DNA of 64,000 nucleotides. Origin: Roseimicrobium gellanilyticum. GTDB lineage: Bacteria > Verrucomicrobiota > Verrucomicrobiia > Verrucomicrobiales > Verrucomicrobiaceae. The stretch covers positions 1-64,000 of the forward strand of contig NZ_QNRR01000009.1 of NCBI RefSeq assembly GCF_003315205.1, in the 5' to 3' direction. The translations under genes and the position numbers were made by a program. A model generated the notes under the pieces. It had not been told where the DNA came from. It worked only from the letters and a program-made list of their open reading frames with translations, and ran no database searches. Of this stretch, positions 26,472 to 34,745 are shown piece after piece; positions within the stretch are counted from its first letter, which is position 1, and each line of letters opens with the position of its first letter.

Positions 26472-26909
26472 TCAGAAACAAATAGTGAGGTGCAGTGCCG
26501 CCATGGTGTAAATGGCGGTGAAGAAGACAAAGGCCGCAGTCAGCACGTGGTCACCCAACTTCATCCAGGCGTTCGTCAAATACGGCCCCGTCTCGAAGAT
26601 GAAGAGTTGCACGAAAAGTCGGGCTCCCCAGAAGACTGCGGTGAAAGCCGCCAGCCCGCGTGCTACCGGCTCTCCCTTCACCATGGCATCCGCATGGAAC
26701 AAGGTGAGCGTGCCGAGTCCGATGATGGTCAGCACGATGAACACGCCATACACCCAGAAGAGCGTGCGCAGGAAGGGGGGCAGCGGTTGCAGGTTGGTTT
26801 TCCAGTCCAGCACCTTCGGCACGAGCGCGCTGGCACAGAGGATGCCGAAGTGACCGATGCCGGCGAGCAGCAGTAGGTTTTCCAGATGGAGGAAGGTGTA
26901 CACACTCAT
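26472..26909 (-). CDS. Four-helix membrane protein, operon member
   Basis: A 145-residue membrane protein with hydrophobic segments at about 8-28, 47-68, 85-103 and 120-142. It resembles the protein at 25068 in length, topology and the FWGARLFVQ element. Its ATG overlaps the stop of the MBOAT gene by four bases, so translation is coupled. No name was recognised; a partner role in the membrane acyltransferase system is an inference from the coupling. Confidence 0.78.
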   Translation of the reverse strand: MSVYTFLHLENLLLLAGIGHFGILCASALVPKVLDWKTNLQPLPPFLRTLFWVYGVFIVLTIIGLGTLTLFHADAMVKGEPVARGLAAFTAVFWGARLFVQLFIFETGPYLTNAWMKLGDHVLTAAFVFFTAIYTMAALHLTICF

Positions 26910-27736
26910 GGCAGGGCTCCGATGGCGTGGAAGAACGGAACCATGACGCCCTCCACGAAAGGCGGATGGAAGAGGAAGAAGGCCGGCACCGCCGTGAAGA
27001 GCACGGTGCGGATGTGCTTGATGATGGTGGGGAGCTTGCAGTAGCGCCGCTCCAGGATGAGTCCCGCGCCCTGCACCAGGAAGTAGGCGGTGGGCAATCC
27101 ATACCCCGCACCCGCCGGCACACTGATGACCAGCTCATGCACCAGTCCCGAGATGGCGAAGACGAACCAAGTGGCCCCAGTCTCGCCGAAGCGACGCGCC
27201 ACGGGGATGAAGAGTGTGCGGTGCGCGAGGTCGCGGAACGAGGTATTCCACCTCTGACCCCAGAACTCTGCCAGCGTGGTGGCAGCAAGAGGATTGCGCA
27301 TGACCGGCTTCACCTTCAGGCCGAGCCCGCCCCAGAAGGCGGTCACGAGGTGGAACACACCGAAGTGCAGCAGGAAGATGAGCCCCACCATGCCTACCCA
27401 TCCCGCAGCGAGCGGATGGGTGAAGAGTCTCGCCACACCCCAGAGCAGCGCTGCGCCAAAGAGGATGTTGCGCACGCCGTCCAACCAGAGTGTTCCCACT
27501 TCACGCTCTCCCGCGGCGTCCGCCTTCGTCCGTGCGGGCCACTTGCTCCAGCCGTTCAGGCTCATGCCCGGCCAGGCGAGCCACCATCCAGCGGTGAGTA
27601 CGGCGTCTCTTCCGCCTTTCGGAGCGGGTGTCAGCATCCACATGGCCACCTTCCCAGTATAGAAGACCGCAGCCGCCAGCACCCACATGGTCACCCAGCG
27701 AGGCAGAGCTTCGGTGATGGCGGTTGTGGCGTTCAT
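26906..27736 (-). CDS. MBOAT-family (wax-synthase-like) membrane acyltransferase
   Basis: A 276-residue multipass protein with about seven hydrophobic segments. EFWGQRWNTSFRDLAHRTLF (about 157-176) is the signature of wax-synthase-type MBOAT enzymes, and the invariant histidine of the family is His200 in ISGLVHELV inside a helix. It should transfer an acyl chain to an alcohol or lipid at the membrane. It is shorter than eukaryotic wax synthases but normal for bacterial homologs. It is the first gene of the operon; an 18-bp palindrome at 27745-27762 lies 8 bases before its start, probably an operator. Confidence 0.82.
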   Translation of the reverse strand: MNATTAITEALPRWVTMWVLAAAVFYTGKVAMWMLTPAPKGGRDAVLTAGWWLAWPGMSLNGWSKWPARTKADAAGEREVGTLWLDGVRNILFGAALLWGVARLFTHPLAAGWVGMVGLIFLLHFGVFHLVTAFWGGLGLKVKPVMRNPLAATTLAEFWGQRWNTSFRDLAHRTLFIPVARRFGETGATWFVFAISGLVHELVISVPAGAGYGLPTAYFLVQGAGLILERRYCKLPTIIKHIRTVLFTAVPAFFLFHPPFVEGVMVPFFHAIGALP

Positions 27737-27744
27737 ATCTGTAG

Positions 27745-27762
27745 TTTCGGTAAATAACGAAA
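27745..27762. promoter_or_regulatory. Palindromic operator candidate upstream of the MBOAT operon
   Basis: TTTCGGTAAATAACGAAA, 18 bases, with complementary TTTCG/CGAAA ends, lies 8 bases before the MBOAT start codon. It matches the palindrome upstream of the regulator gene at 13 of 18 positions and at the same distance. A bound repressor here would block translation initiation or promoter clearance. Confidence 0.55.
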
Positions 27763-27785
27763 TTCCGTGGCAAATAAAAAGAGCG

Positions 27786-28328
27786 CTATGACCCCTGGCC
27801 TCCCAAACCCAGCAGCTTCACCGCCTTGTCCCCCATGCGGGCCACCTTCACCAGCGAACCGGTGGGAAGACGTTCAAGCTGGTTGGCGAAGGTCGTGGCC
27901 AGCTCGAAGAACTCCTTCATGGTCGTGAGTCGGGCACGCACATACTCCTCGCCCTTCTTCTCCTTGCCGGTGTCTTCCAGACAGTCCTCGATGAGCTTGA
28001 GCGTGGGATCCACCTCACGGCGGCGACGCTCGTTGGCGATGACGCGGAACATCTCGAAGACGTCCTTCATGCTCTCGAAGTGGTCCCGGCGATCGCCCGG
28101 CAGGTGCACCAGCTTCACAATCCCCCAGCCCTGCAGCTCGCGGAGCGAGACGCTGACATTCGACCGGGCCAGCTCCAGCGCCTCGCAGATTTCCTCCGCA
28201 TTCAGCGGGCGCTCCGAGAGATACAGCAGCGCATGGATCTGCGCCATGGTCCGGTTGATGCCCCAGCGCACGCCCATCTCTCCCCAGTGGAGGATGAATT
28301 TGCGGGTGATGGGCGGCAGGTCCGTCAT
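27786..28328 (-). CDS. GbsR/MarR-type transcriptional regulator
   Basis: A 180-residue winged helix-turn-helix regulator of the GbsR/MarR type. The N-terminal GEMGVRWGINRTMAQIHALL is typical of GbsR-like proteins. The helix-turn-helix is PLNAEEICEALELARSNVSV, followed by the wing (LREL, VHLPGDRRDHFE). The C-terminal half is helical and dimer-forming. It lies 49 bases upstream of the MBOAT operon in the same direction. The two similar palindromes at 28337-28354 and 27745-27762 suggest that it represses both itself and the operon. The ligand is unknown. Confidence 0.87.
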   Translation of the reverse strand: MTDLPPITRKFILHWGEMGVRWGINRTMAQIHALLYLSERPLNAEEICEALELARSNVSVSLRELQGWGIVKLVHLPGDRRDHFESMKDVFEMFRVIANERRRREVDPTLKLIEDCLEDTGKEKKGEEYVRARLTTMKEFFELATTFANQLERLPTGSLVKVARMGDKAVKLLGLGGQGS

Positions 28329-28336
28329 GTCAGTCT

Positions 28337-28354
28337 TTTCTGTTAAGACAGAAA
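28337..28354. promoter_or_regulatory. Palindromic operator candidate upstream of the GbsR-type regulator
   Basis: TTTCTGTTAAGACAGAAA, 18 bases, with 7-base complementary arms, lies 8 bases before the regulator start codon. It matches the site upstream of the MBOAT gene in position and in most bases, pointing to autoregulation. Confidence 0.6.
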
Positions 28355-28416
28355 TAGCTGAAGAATGGGAAGGTGTCTAGGGAAAAGTGATTCCCAAAAT
28401 GCATTCTTGCCTCGCC

Positions 28417-28836
28417 TCACTTCGGGACGTCGATGGTGATCTTCAAATCATCCACGGTGACGACCGTGCCTGACCTCAGGGCAAACTCCATGAGCAATTC
28501 CAAGGCACGGACATCCTTTTCCTCTCCGAAGGAAAACCGATGGTTCTTTGCAGCGTCCGAGCAGGTCACACGGTATCTCATGCCCGGCTTGGTCCACTGG
28601 ATGTTGCCCAGGACAATCTCTTCCATGTATTTGGCAAGTTCCCCAGCAGTGGTGTCCTCGAAGTGAGCGGTGGGCACAATGACTCTGGGGAGGGTGTGAG
28701 CCCCTTGAACCGACCGCAGCAGCACCCCGGCGCTGGTAGAAGGACTCGATGGAGTTTCGGCTCTGATGCCGAGTGAAGTCAGTGCGAATGCCAGGCAAAG
28801 CAGCGACCTTATCCTTGAGCTTTGAAGACGTGTCAT
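28417..28836 (-). CDS. Secreted hypothetical protein with STN-like segment
   Basis: A 139-residue protein with a signal peptide (MTRLQSSRIRSLLCLAFALT, cleavage near IRAET). A serine-rich linker follows. The C-terminal 85 residues (IVPTAHFEDTTAGELAKYME, then RALELLMEFALRSGTVVTVD) alternate strand and helix and loosely resemble the STN-like part of the three paralogs at 9271-11036, for example TTAGELAKYMEEI against ATECARYIAEL. The relation is an inference. A REP-like hairpin lies 51 bases upstream of the start. The start at 28836 was chosen for the leader. Confidence 0.65.
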   Translation of the reverse strand: MTRLQSSRIRSLLCLAFALTSLGIRAETPSSPSTSAGVLLRSVQGAHTLPRVIVPTAHFEDTTAGELAKYMEEIVLGNIQWTKPGMRYRVTCSDAAKNHRFSFGEEKDVRALELLMEFALRSGTVVTVDDLKITIDVPK

Positions 28837-28886
28837 GACATGGACTCCCAATGCGAATCTCGACTGACCACACCCACCCACTGAGG

Positions 28887-28918
28887 GACTGACCGCACAC
28901 GGAGTGTGCGGACCACCA
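28887..28918. repeat. Single REP-like hairpin (CCGCACAC type)
   Basis: The stretch GACCGCACACGGAGTGTGCGG is the reverse complement of the hairpin CCGCACACTCCGTGTGCGG found paired at 40354-40553. No second arm is visible here. Confidence 0.65.
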
Positions 28919-28922
28919 GGGC

Positions 28923-29339
28923 TTACTGCCCCGGAGCCGGTGCAGGGTAGTAGTTCGGATCGATCTCGTCCTGGCTCTTCTCCTTGCCACCGACGAAAGG
29001 CACCCACTTCAAGGGCTTCTTCACCGCTTCGGCGGTGGCGCTGGCCGTGTTGTTCATGGCGCGAGTGGTCTTCTTCAGGATGGTATTCTCCTGCTTCTCC
29101 TTCTCCGCCTTTTCCGCCAGGTAGGCATTGGGCTGGGAAGTGGGCGCCGCTACCGGCCGTGCTGGGCGCCAAGTATTCGAGTACGGGTCAAACTCCTGGC
29201 CACCACCGGTGTAGGCAGGCGGCGTGGCAGCGGAGGACGACGAGCCGAAACCAAGGTTAAAGCCGGACGTGCCGCACGAGGTGAGGGCCATCGCGGCGAC
29301 GGCACAGAACAGGGCGGAGGTGGATTTCTTCACGGTCAT
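28923..29339 (-). CDS. Small lipoprotein
   Basis: A 138-residue lipoprotein: MTVKKSTSALFCAVAAMALT followed by SCG gives a lipobox with Cys22. After it come a serine-rich stretch, YTGGGQEFDPYSNTW, a helical KAEKEKQENTILKKTTRAMN region and a basic-aromatic KKPLKWVPFVGGKEK. The C terminus (NYYPAPAPGQ) is proline-rich. No family was recognised; an envelope structural role is possible. The start at 29339 gives the lipoprotein leader. Confidence 0.7.
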   Translation of the reverse strand: MTVKKSTSALFCAVAAMALTSCGTSGFNLGFGSSSSAATPPAYTGGGQEFDPYSNTWRPARPVAAPTSQPNAYLAEKAEKEKQENTILKKTTRAMNNTASATAEAVKKPLKWVPFVGGKEKSQDEIDPNYYPAPAPGQ

Positions 29340-29391
29340 GGTAAGGGGCGGAGAAGCTAGAGGGGGACGAAAGGAATGACAAGCGACGTTC

Positions 29392-30246
29392 TTAGTCCGG
29401 CGTCGACAGCTCCCGGATGGCCTGGCCAATCTCCTCACGGGCATGTTCTACGACGTCGTTGTGGTGGCTTTTGTTCATTTCCACATAGCGCACCTCCTTG
29501 GGGAACCGGTCGCGCAGGACGTGGGACATGCGCACGGGAATCACTTCATCATGAGTGCCATGGAAGATGCGCACCTCGGCATTTCCCCGGCTCGTGATGG
29601 AGTCCAGACGCGCCACATTGTCGAATCGGTGCATGTTGATGTAACAAAGCGGCCAGCCCAGAACGTGCCTGCCCATATCCGTGAGGGAGGTGAAGGGGGC
29701 GCAGAGCACGGCGCGGTGCAGGTGCACGCTATCCGCCATGATGAGGGCGGCCGCGCAACCAATGGAGTGGCCGAAGACACCGCTGTGAGCGCGGAACTCC
29801 TCCTCCGTCCATCCAAACTCAGCCCGCATCTTCTCCGCCACCGCCACCGCATTCTCTTGGATGCGCTTCGGGTTGGGCTTGCCCTGACACAGGCCGTATC
29901 CCGGGTAATCCACGAAGACATAGCCCAGCTTTCTGTCCCAGAAGGGTGGCTGGTCTGCGTAGTCGAGGGAGAGTGACCCATTGCCGCCATAGATGAACCA
30001 GACGAATGGCGGCGCCTGTTTGGTCCCGACGATACCTTCGGGTGGCAAGTAGAAAGCGGTCTGTTTCCCCTGGGAGGTGGTGTACTCCAGCTTCTTTCCA
30101 CCCTCCGCCTCAAAGACCTCGACCTGCGTCGTGTCGTATGGGCGCGGGTAGTAGATGATCTTCGACTGGCAGGAGAGGAGAAACACGACACAGGTGAGCA
30201 GCGCAATGGTCAACATCCGACCGAGCGACTTGAGGGCTTTGATCAT
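29392..30246 (-). CDS. Lipoprotein alpha/beta hydrolase
   Basis: A 284-residue alpha/beta hydrolase with an N-terminal lipobox (MLTIALLTCVVFLLSC, Cys26). PRPYDTTQVEVFEAEGGKKL starts the core. The oxyanion region is WFIYGGNGS, the nucleophile elbow is GVFGHSIGCAAAL (Ser in GHSIG), the acid is probably in FHGTHDEVIP and the histidine in SHHNDVVEH. It is related to serine aminopeptidase-like hydrolases. Substrate unknown; attached to a membrane facing the periplasm. The start at 30246 gives the leader. It is divergent from the helicase gene. Confidence 0.85.
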   Translation of the reverse strand: MIKALKSLGRMLTIALLTCVVFLLSCQSKIIYYPRPYDTTQVEVFEAEGGKKLEYTTSQGKQTAFYLPPEGIVGTKQAPPFVWFIYGGNGSLSLDYADQPPFWDRKLGYVFVDYPGYGLCQGKPNPKRIQENAVAVAEKMRAEFGWTEEEFRAHSGVFGHSIGCAAALIMADSVHLHRAVLCAPFTSLTDMGRHVLGWPLCYINMHRFDNVARLDSITSRGNAEVRIFHGTHDEVIPVRMSHVLRDRFPKEVRYVEMNKSHHNDVVEHAREEIGQAIRELSTPD

Positions 30247-30353
30247 GAGGTGGGAGACGTGTGAAAATCCAGCCGGGCTACGAACGGGCGGAGTATAAGT
30301 GTTACAGAGACAACGTTTTCGGCTTCCCGTTGCCATTTTTCCTGCCTGCTTCC

Positions 30354-32969
30354 ATGCTGGATGACCTGCACCCCACCCTGGCCGCCTGGTTCCGCGGGCG
30401 CTTCGGCAGGCTCACGCATGCACAAGAGGTGACGCTGCCCCACGTACTGGCCGGACGCTCCGTGTTGCTCTCTTCCCCCACCGGCACAGGAAAAACCCTC
30501 GCCGGATTCCTCGGCGTGCTGGACCACCTGGTGCGCTTGCTGGAAAACGGTCCCCTGCCCCATGGCATCCACGCGGTCTATGTCTCGCCGCTGCGCGCCC
30601 TGACCTATGACATGCAGAAGAACCTGCTCCTCCCGCTGCAGGAAATGGGCTTGGAGAGTCAGGTACGCATTGGTCTGAGAAACAGCGACACCACGGCCAG
30701 TGAGCGCACGAAGCAGAAAAAGCATCCACCCCATCTGCTGCTCACCACGCCGGAGAGCCTCTCCATTTTGCTGCCGCAGGAAGGCCATCGTGAGGCGCTG
30801 CAATCCTGCCGATTTGTGATCGTGGATGAACTGCACGCCATTGCGGAGAACAAGCGTGGCTCCCACCTCACGCTCTCCCTGGAGCGGCTGGAGGAACTCA
30901 CGGGTAAAGGAAAGCCGCTGGTGCGCATCGGACTCAGCGCCACGGCAGCGCCTTTGAAGGAACTGGGCCACCTGCTCTGCGGTGTGGGCAGGAAGTGCGA
31001 AATCGCCGAGGGCCGCATCGAGCGGAAGCGACGCGTGGAAGTGCTCTCACCACTGAAGCGCAATCCCTACCCGCCTGCGGGGTGGACGGCGGGTCGCGTC
31101 ATGGAGGACCTCGCGCGCCTCGTGAAGCAGAAGCGCAGCGTCATCATCTTCTGCAACACGCGTAGCGGCACGGAGAACATCTCGCTGCGACTCAAACAAT
31201 CACTGCCAGAGCTCGCGGCAGTGATCGAGACACATCATGCCTCGCTGGATCGCGACGTGCGTCTGGAGGTGGAGGACAGGCTGAAGGCCGGGGAACTCCG
31301 CGCCGTGGTATGCAGCACCAGCTTGGAGTTGGGCATCGATATCGGCGCGGTGGATTGCGTGGTGATGATCTCCACGCCCAAGGGGATCAGCCGCGCTCTC
31401 CAACGCATCGGGCGCAGTGGGCACAGCATTCATGAGGAAAGCCACGGCGTGCTGGTGGCCACGAATGTGAATGATCTTATGGAGTGCGTGGTCTGCGCGG
31501 AGATGACGCGCAAGGCGCAACTGGATGACGTGCGGATCATGGACTCGCCAGGTGATGTGCTCGCGCAACACCTCGTGGGTCTCGGCATGGAGAAGAAGCA
31601 CACGCGGGACGATGCCTTCGCGATGGTGCGGAAGGCGTGGCCGTATCGCGAGCTCACACGTGAGACTTTCGAGAAAATCCTGCGCTACGTGATGGGCGGC
31701 GGTCGCAGCCTGGAAACGCAGTACCGCGAGACCTTCGGCAAGGTCATCGAAGGTGAGGATGGCATCCTTCGCACGCCAAGCAAGAAGGTGGAGCGCGACT
31801 ACCTCGTGAACATCGGCACCATCGCCAGCGAAGGCGCGGTACGTGTGTATCTCGGCACGCGACGCATCGGCGAGGTGGAGGAGAACTTCGTAAAGGGTCT
31901 GAAGATAGGAGACATCTTCGTGCTCTCTGGTCGCACGCTGAAACTCATCGAGACCGGCATCATGGAGATCCACGTGGAGGCTGCGGATGGACGCCTGCCC
32001 ACCGTGCCGAGCTGGAATGCGAACAAGATGCCGCTCGCCAGTGGCCTTGCGAATCAAGTGACGAAGCTGCGCACTCAGCTCTCCGACCTTTTCAAGAAGG
32101 ATGAATCGGTGGAAGCCATCAATGACTGGCTCGTGGAGAACTTCAGCATCTCCAGCGTGAATGCGGATGCCATCGTGAAGCACTGCAAAAACCAGTTCCG
32201 CTTCTCACGCATGTCCACGGAGAAGCTCTTCCTCATTGAGGTGTATCATGAGCCGAGTGAAGAACCGGAACTGGACAAGGAAGGCCGCCGCATGACCGCC
32301 GCCGCGAAACGCTCGCGCATGCAGAGCGAGGCAAACATCCAGGTCTTCTTCCATTCTCTCATCGGTCGCTCGGCGAATGACGCGCTGTCACGCGTGATCA
32401 GCCATCGGCTCAATGAAGCCGTGGGCGGCAATGCCTTGGTGACCATCGATGACTACGGCTTCCTCCTCACGTTGCGACCGTTTCAAAAACTTGGCCTCGA
32501 AGATTGGCGCGAACTCTTCCATCCGGAGAACACGGCGCAAGACCTCCGTACCGCCTTGAAGGAAAGCGCGCTGGTGAAGTGGCAATTCCGCGGCGTGGCG
32601 CAGACAGGACTCATGGTCCCGCGCAATCTCCCCGGTGCCGAGCGCAAGCTGAAGCAACTCCGGTGGAGCTCGGAGATTCTCTTCAAAGTCCTCTCCGCCC
32701 ACGAGCCGGATCACGTTCTGCTGGAGCAGGCTTACCGCGAAGCCGAGCATGTCTTCCTCGATCTGCCACGCGCGCAGGATTTTTTAAGCCGCGTGCAAAA
32801 GATGGAGTGGGATCTCATCGAGGTGCCCGTGGTCACACCGTTCTCGTTTGGCATCTACGCCAGCAAGATCAAAGAAGGCATGATGCTGGAAGACCCCGAG
32901 GAGGCGATTGAGCGATTGTGGAAGGAATTTGAGCGGGCGGATTTGCTGGCGGGGAAGGGGCAGAAGTGA
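30354..32969 (+). CDS. Lhr-type superfamily 2 DNA/RNA helicase
   Basis: An 871-residue ATP-dependent helicase. FGRLTHAQEVTLPHVLAG is the Q-motif region, SPTGTGKT (41-48) Walker A, VDELHA (about 158) the DExH box with Leu, LSATAAP (195-201) motif III, IIFCNTRSGTEN and HHASLDRDVR motif IV-V area, STSLELGIDIGAVD and QRIGRSGHS motif VI. A winged helix and a DEAD/H-associated domain of the Lhr core follow. The length fits an Lhr core without the long C-terminal extension of E. coli Lhr. It probably acts in DNA repair. The start at 30354 is the first ATG before the core. Confidence 0.87.
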   Translation: MLDDLHPTLAAWFRGRFGRLTHAQEVTLPHVLAGRSVLLSSPTGTGKTLAGFLGVLDHLVRLLENGPLPHGIHAVYVSPLRALTYDMQKNLLLPLQEMGLESQVRIGLRNSDTTASERTKQKKHPPHLLLTTPESLSILLPQEGHREALQSCRFVIVDELHAIAENKRGSHLTLSLERLEELTGKGKPLVRIGLSATAAPLKELGHLLCGVGRKCEIAEGRIERKRRVEVLSPLKRNPYPPAGWTAGRVMEDLARLVKQKRSVIIFCNTRSGTENISLRLKQSLPELAAVIETHHASLDRDVRLEVEDRLKAGELRAVVCSTSLELGIDIGAVDCVVMISTPKGISRALQRIGRSGHSIHEESHGVLVATNVNDLMECVVCAEMTRKAQLDDVRIMDSPGDVLAQHLVGLGMEKKHTRDDAFAMVRKAWPYRELTRETFEKILRYVMGGGRSLETQYRETFGKVIEGEDGILRTPSKKVERDYLVNIGTIASEGAVRVYLGTRRIGEVEENFVKGLKIGDIFVLSGRTLKLIETGIMEIHVEAADGRLPTVPSWNANKMPLASGLANQVTKLRTQLSDLFKKDESVEAINDWLVENFSISSVNADAIVKHCKNQFRFSRMSTEKLFLIEVYHEPSEEPELDKEGRRMTAAAKRSRMQSEANIQVFFHSLIGRSANDALSRVISHRLNEAVGGNALVTIDDYGFLLTLRPFQKLGLEDWRELFHPENTAQDLRTALKESALVKWQFRGVAQTGLMVPRNLPGAERKLKQLRWSSEILFKVLSAHEPDHVLLEQAYREAEHVFLDLPRAQDFLSRVQKMEWDLIEVPVVTPFSFGIYASKIKEGMMLEDPEEAIERLWKEFERADLLAGKGQK

Positions 32970-33025
32970 GCAAGGCGATTGTTAAAGAGGCGAAATGTCC
33001 CAGTGCGCCTCGTATTCCGAAGTTT

Positions 33026-33286
33026 GCTCCCGGAGGGAGCACGGATGGTAGCCGGTCGGTGGAGGGAGCCTGAGCGACCGCAACCACCGGATCTTCGGGA
33101 AAGCTATGATGGCGTCCCGGAGGGTACGCCGGAAGGTGTGGCAGAGTGAGAGAGCGTTCATTGGCCAAGCCACGCCTTCCGCCGTCCCATCCGGGACGGG
33201 TCATCTTTTCCGCACACTGATCCGGTGGTTACGCTCGTCTAGACTCGCTCCACCAACCGGCTACCATCCGCTGTCCCTTCGGGACA
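33026..33286. mobile_element. Non-autonomous inverted pair related to the RAYT element at 47845
   Basis: Two inverted units, 33026-33130 and 33183-33286, belong to the same family as the 106-base flanks of the transposase at 47964. Each shares the internal GTAGCCGGT and CAACCACCGGAT segments. The end hairpin is GCTCCCGGAGGGAGC on the left, but GTCCCTTCGGGAC on the right: paired changes keep the stem. Only 52 bases separate the units, with no transposase gene. It fills the 334-base gap after the helicase gene. Confidence 0.8.
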
Positions 33287-33303
33287 AACATCCGCAGGCA
33301 CTC

Positions 33304-34629
33304 ATGAGAACCTTCACTCGCTTATCCAGCACGGCATGCCTGGCTCTCGGGGGAATCATGATGCTGCTGCCCGCATGCCGCGACACTTCTCAACCCCACG
33401 CGCCTCTCACCCGCGAAGCCTATATCTGGCAGCAGCAATGGCGCGATCCCGTGGAAGCGGCGGCTGCGACCGCCAGCAGGGAACTCGACAGCCTCGCCGT
33501 GCTGGCGGCGGTGATTCGATTTCCCAAAGGCTCCATCGCCCCGCAGACACAATACGTCGAGGTGCCATGGCAACGACTCAAGGAACACGGCAAGCCAATC
33601 GCGGTGGTGGTGCGACTGGGCACGCCTACCCCTAGCTTCGATGTGGGACATGCCGAGCACGAGACAGGTGCTTTGCGCACTGCCATCCACGCCACGCTGG
33701 AAATGCTCTCTACCGCGGGTCTTTCACCTTCAGAAATCCAGGTGGACTTCGACTGCCCGGAAAAGAAGCTGGCTGCGTATGCCCAAGTAATGCGCGACCT
33801 TCGCGCGCAGTGGCCGAAGGAGAAATGGTCCATCACCTCCCTGCCTTCCTGGCTGGGAGCGAAAGGTTTCAAGGAACTGGTGCAGACCACAGGCAGCTAC
33901 ATTCTGCAAGTGCACTCACTGAAACTCCCGCCTCCGGGACGCGCGGCGACGCTGTGTGATGAGCAACGCTCGCTCCATTGGGCGAAGCAGGCGGACAAGG
34001 TTGGTGTGCCCTTCCGCATCGCCCTGCCCACGTATCGCAGTGAGGTGCTCTATGATGCCGGTGGCAAGCTTTTGGATGTGATCTCCGAAGACCTCCCACA
34101 GGACAAAACCATACGTGCCGCCTCACGCTCCGTGGCCGTTGCGGATCCCGCTGCGATGGCCCGGCTGGTAAAACAATGGACTGCCGAGCCGCCGGAGCAT
34201 CTCACCGGATTGATCTGGTTCCGCGTGCCGGTGGAAGGCGACCGGCGAAACTGGTCCATGCCTGCTTTCCTGAAGGTCCTCCAAGGCGAAGCGCCCGCAC
34301 CGAAACTTGAGCCGGTGGTGGAGCTCGACCCTTCCGGCATTTGGAAAATCTCCATCCGCCAGACTGGTGATGGAATGGCACTGTGGCCGCTTCAGGTGAC
34401 GGTCCGTCTCGCGTCAGGCGCGGTGGTGGAGAGCACGGATGCACGTCCCGAGTATGCGGCAGGCACCGCGCCCAACGGTGTGACCTTCCAGCTCACCCGT
34501 GACGCACGCGCTCGTGTGCCGGAAATGCCGGCGGGGGATCCACTCTATGTGGGCTGGGTTCGTGGCGGCTCCAGCAAGCCGGAAGTTTCGCTGACGACAG
34601 CCACTGTTTCCGAGATGCTGGGGCAGTAG
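33304..34629 (+). CDS. DUF3142 family lipoprotein
   Basis: A 441-residue protein with a lipoprotein leader (MRTFTRLSSTACLALGGIMM, then LLPAC, Cys25). The mature protein has DUF3142 features: REAYIWQQQWRDPV near the N terminus, then a probable TIM-barrel-like body with IQVDFDCPEKKLAAYAQVMR and WSITSLPSWLG. DUF3142 proteins look like glycosidase-type barrels but their activity is unknown. The start at 33304 was chosen for the leader; the in-frame extension is repeat sequence. The TPR-like lipoprotein gene follows after 116 bases in the same direction, so the two may work together in the envelope. Confidence 0.83.
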   Translation: MRTFTRLSSTACLALGGIMMLLPACRDTSQPHAPLTREAYIWQQQWRDPVEAAAATASRELDSLAVLAAVIRFPKGSIAPQTQYVEVPWQRLKEHGKPIAVVVRLGTPTPSFDVGHAEHETGALRTAIHATLEMLSTAGLSPSEIQVDFDCPEKKLAAYAQVMRDLRAQWPKEKWSITSLPSWLGAKGFKELVQTTGSYILQVHSLKLPPPGRAATLCDEQRSLHWAKQADKVGVPFRIALPTYRSEVLYDAGGKLLDVISEDLPQDKTIRAASRSVAVADPAAMARLVKQWTAEPPEHLTGLIWFRVPVEGDRRNWSMPAFLKVLQGEAPAPKLEPVVELDPSGIWKISIRQTGDGMALWPLQVTVRLASGAVVESTDARPEYAAGTAPNGVTFQLTRDARARVPEMPAGDPLYVGWVRGGSSKPEVSLTTATVSEMLGQ

Positions 34630-34745
34630 GTTTGTTCGCCAGTGTGACGTTAGTCCCGTCACTTATTTACAATTGTTTTTCTCGCGGGATTATCGAACAA
34701 GCCCATCGTTTCGCCGTCTGTCATGCTCACGCACAGACAACCATC

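Noticed and set aside
31200-32183. Open frame of 327 codons on the minus strand
   Set aside because: It lies fully inside the Lhr-type helicase gene, whose motifs are complete in the other frame. The His/Ala-rich product matches nothing.
30354-32969. Assignment of the helicase as the ligase-associated DExH helicase
   Set aside because: The N terminus and the WFRGRFG/THAQ region fit general Lhr proteins better, and the gene is 8 kb away from the exonuclease-ligase. A profile comparison could reverse this.
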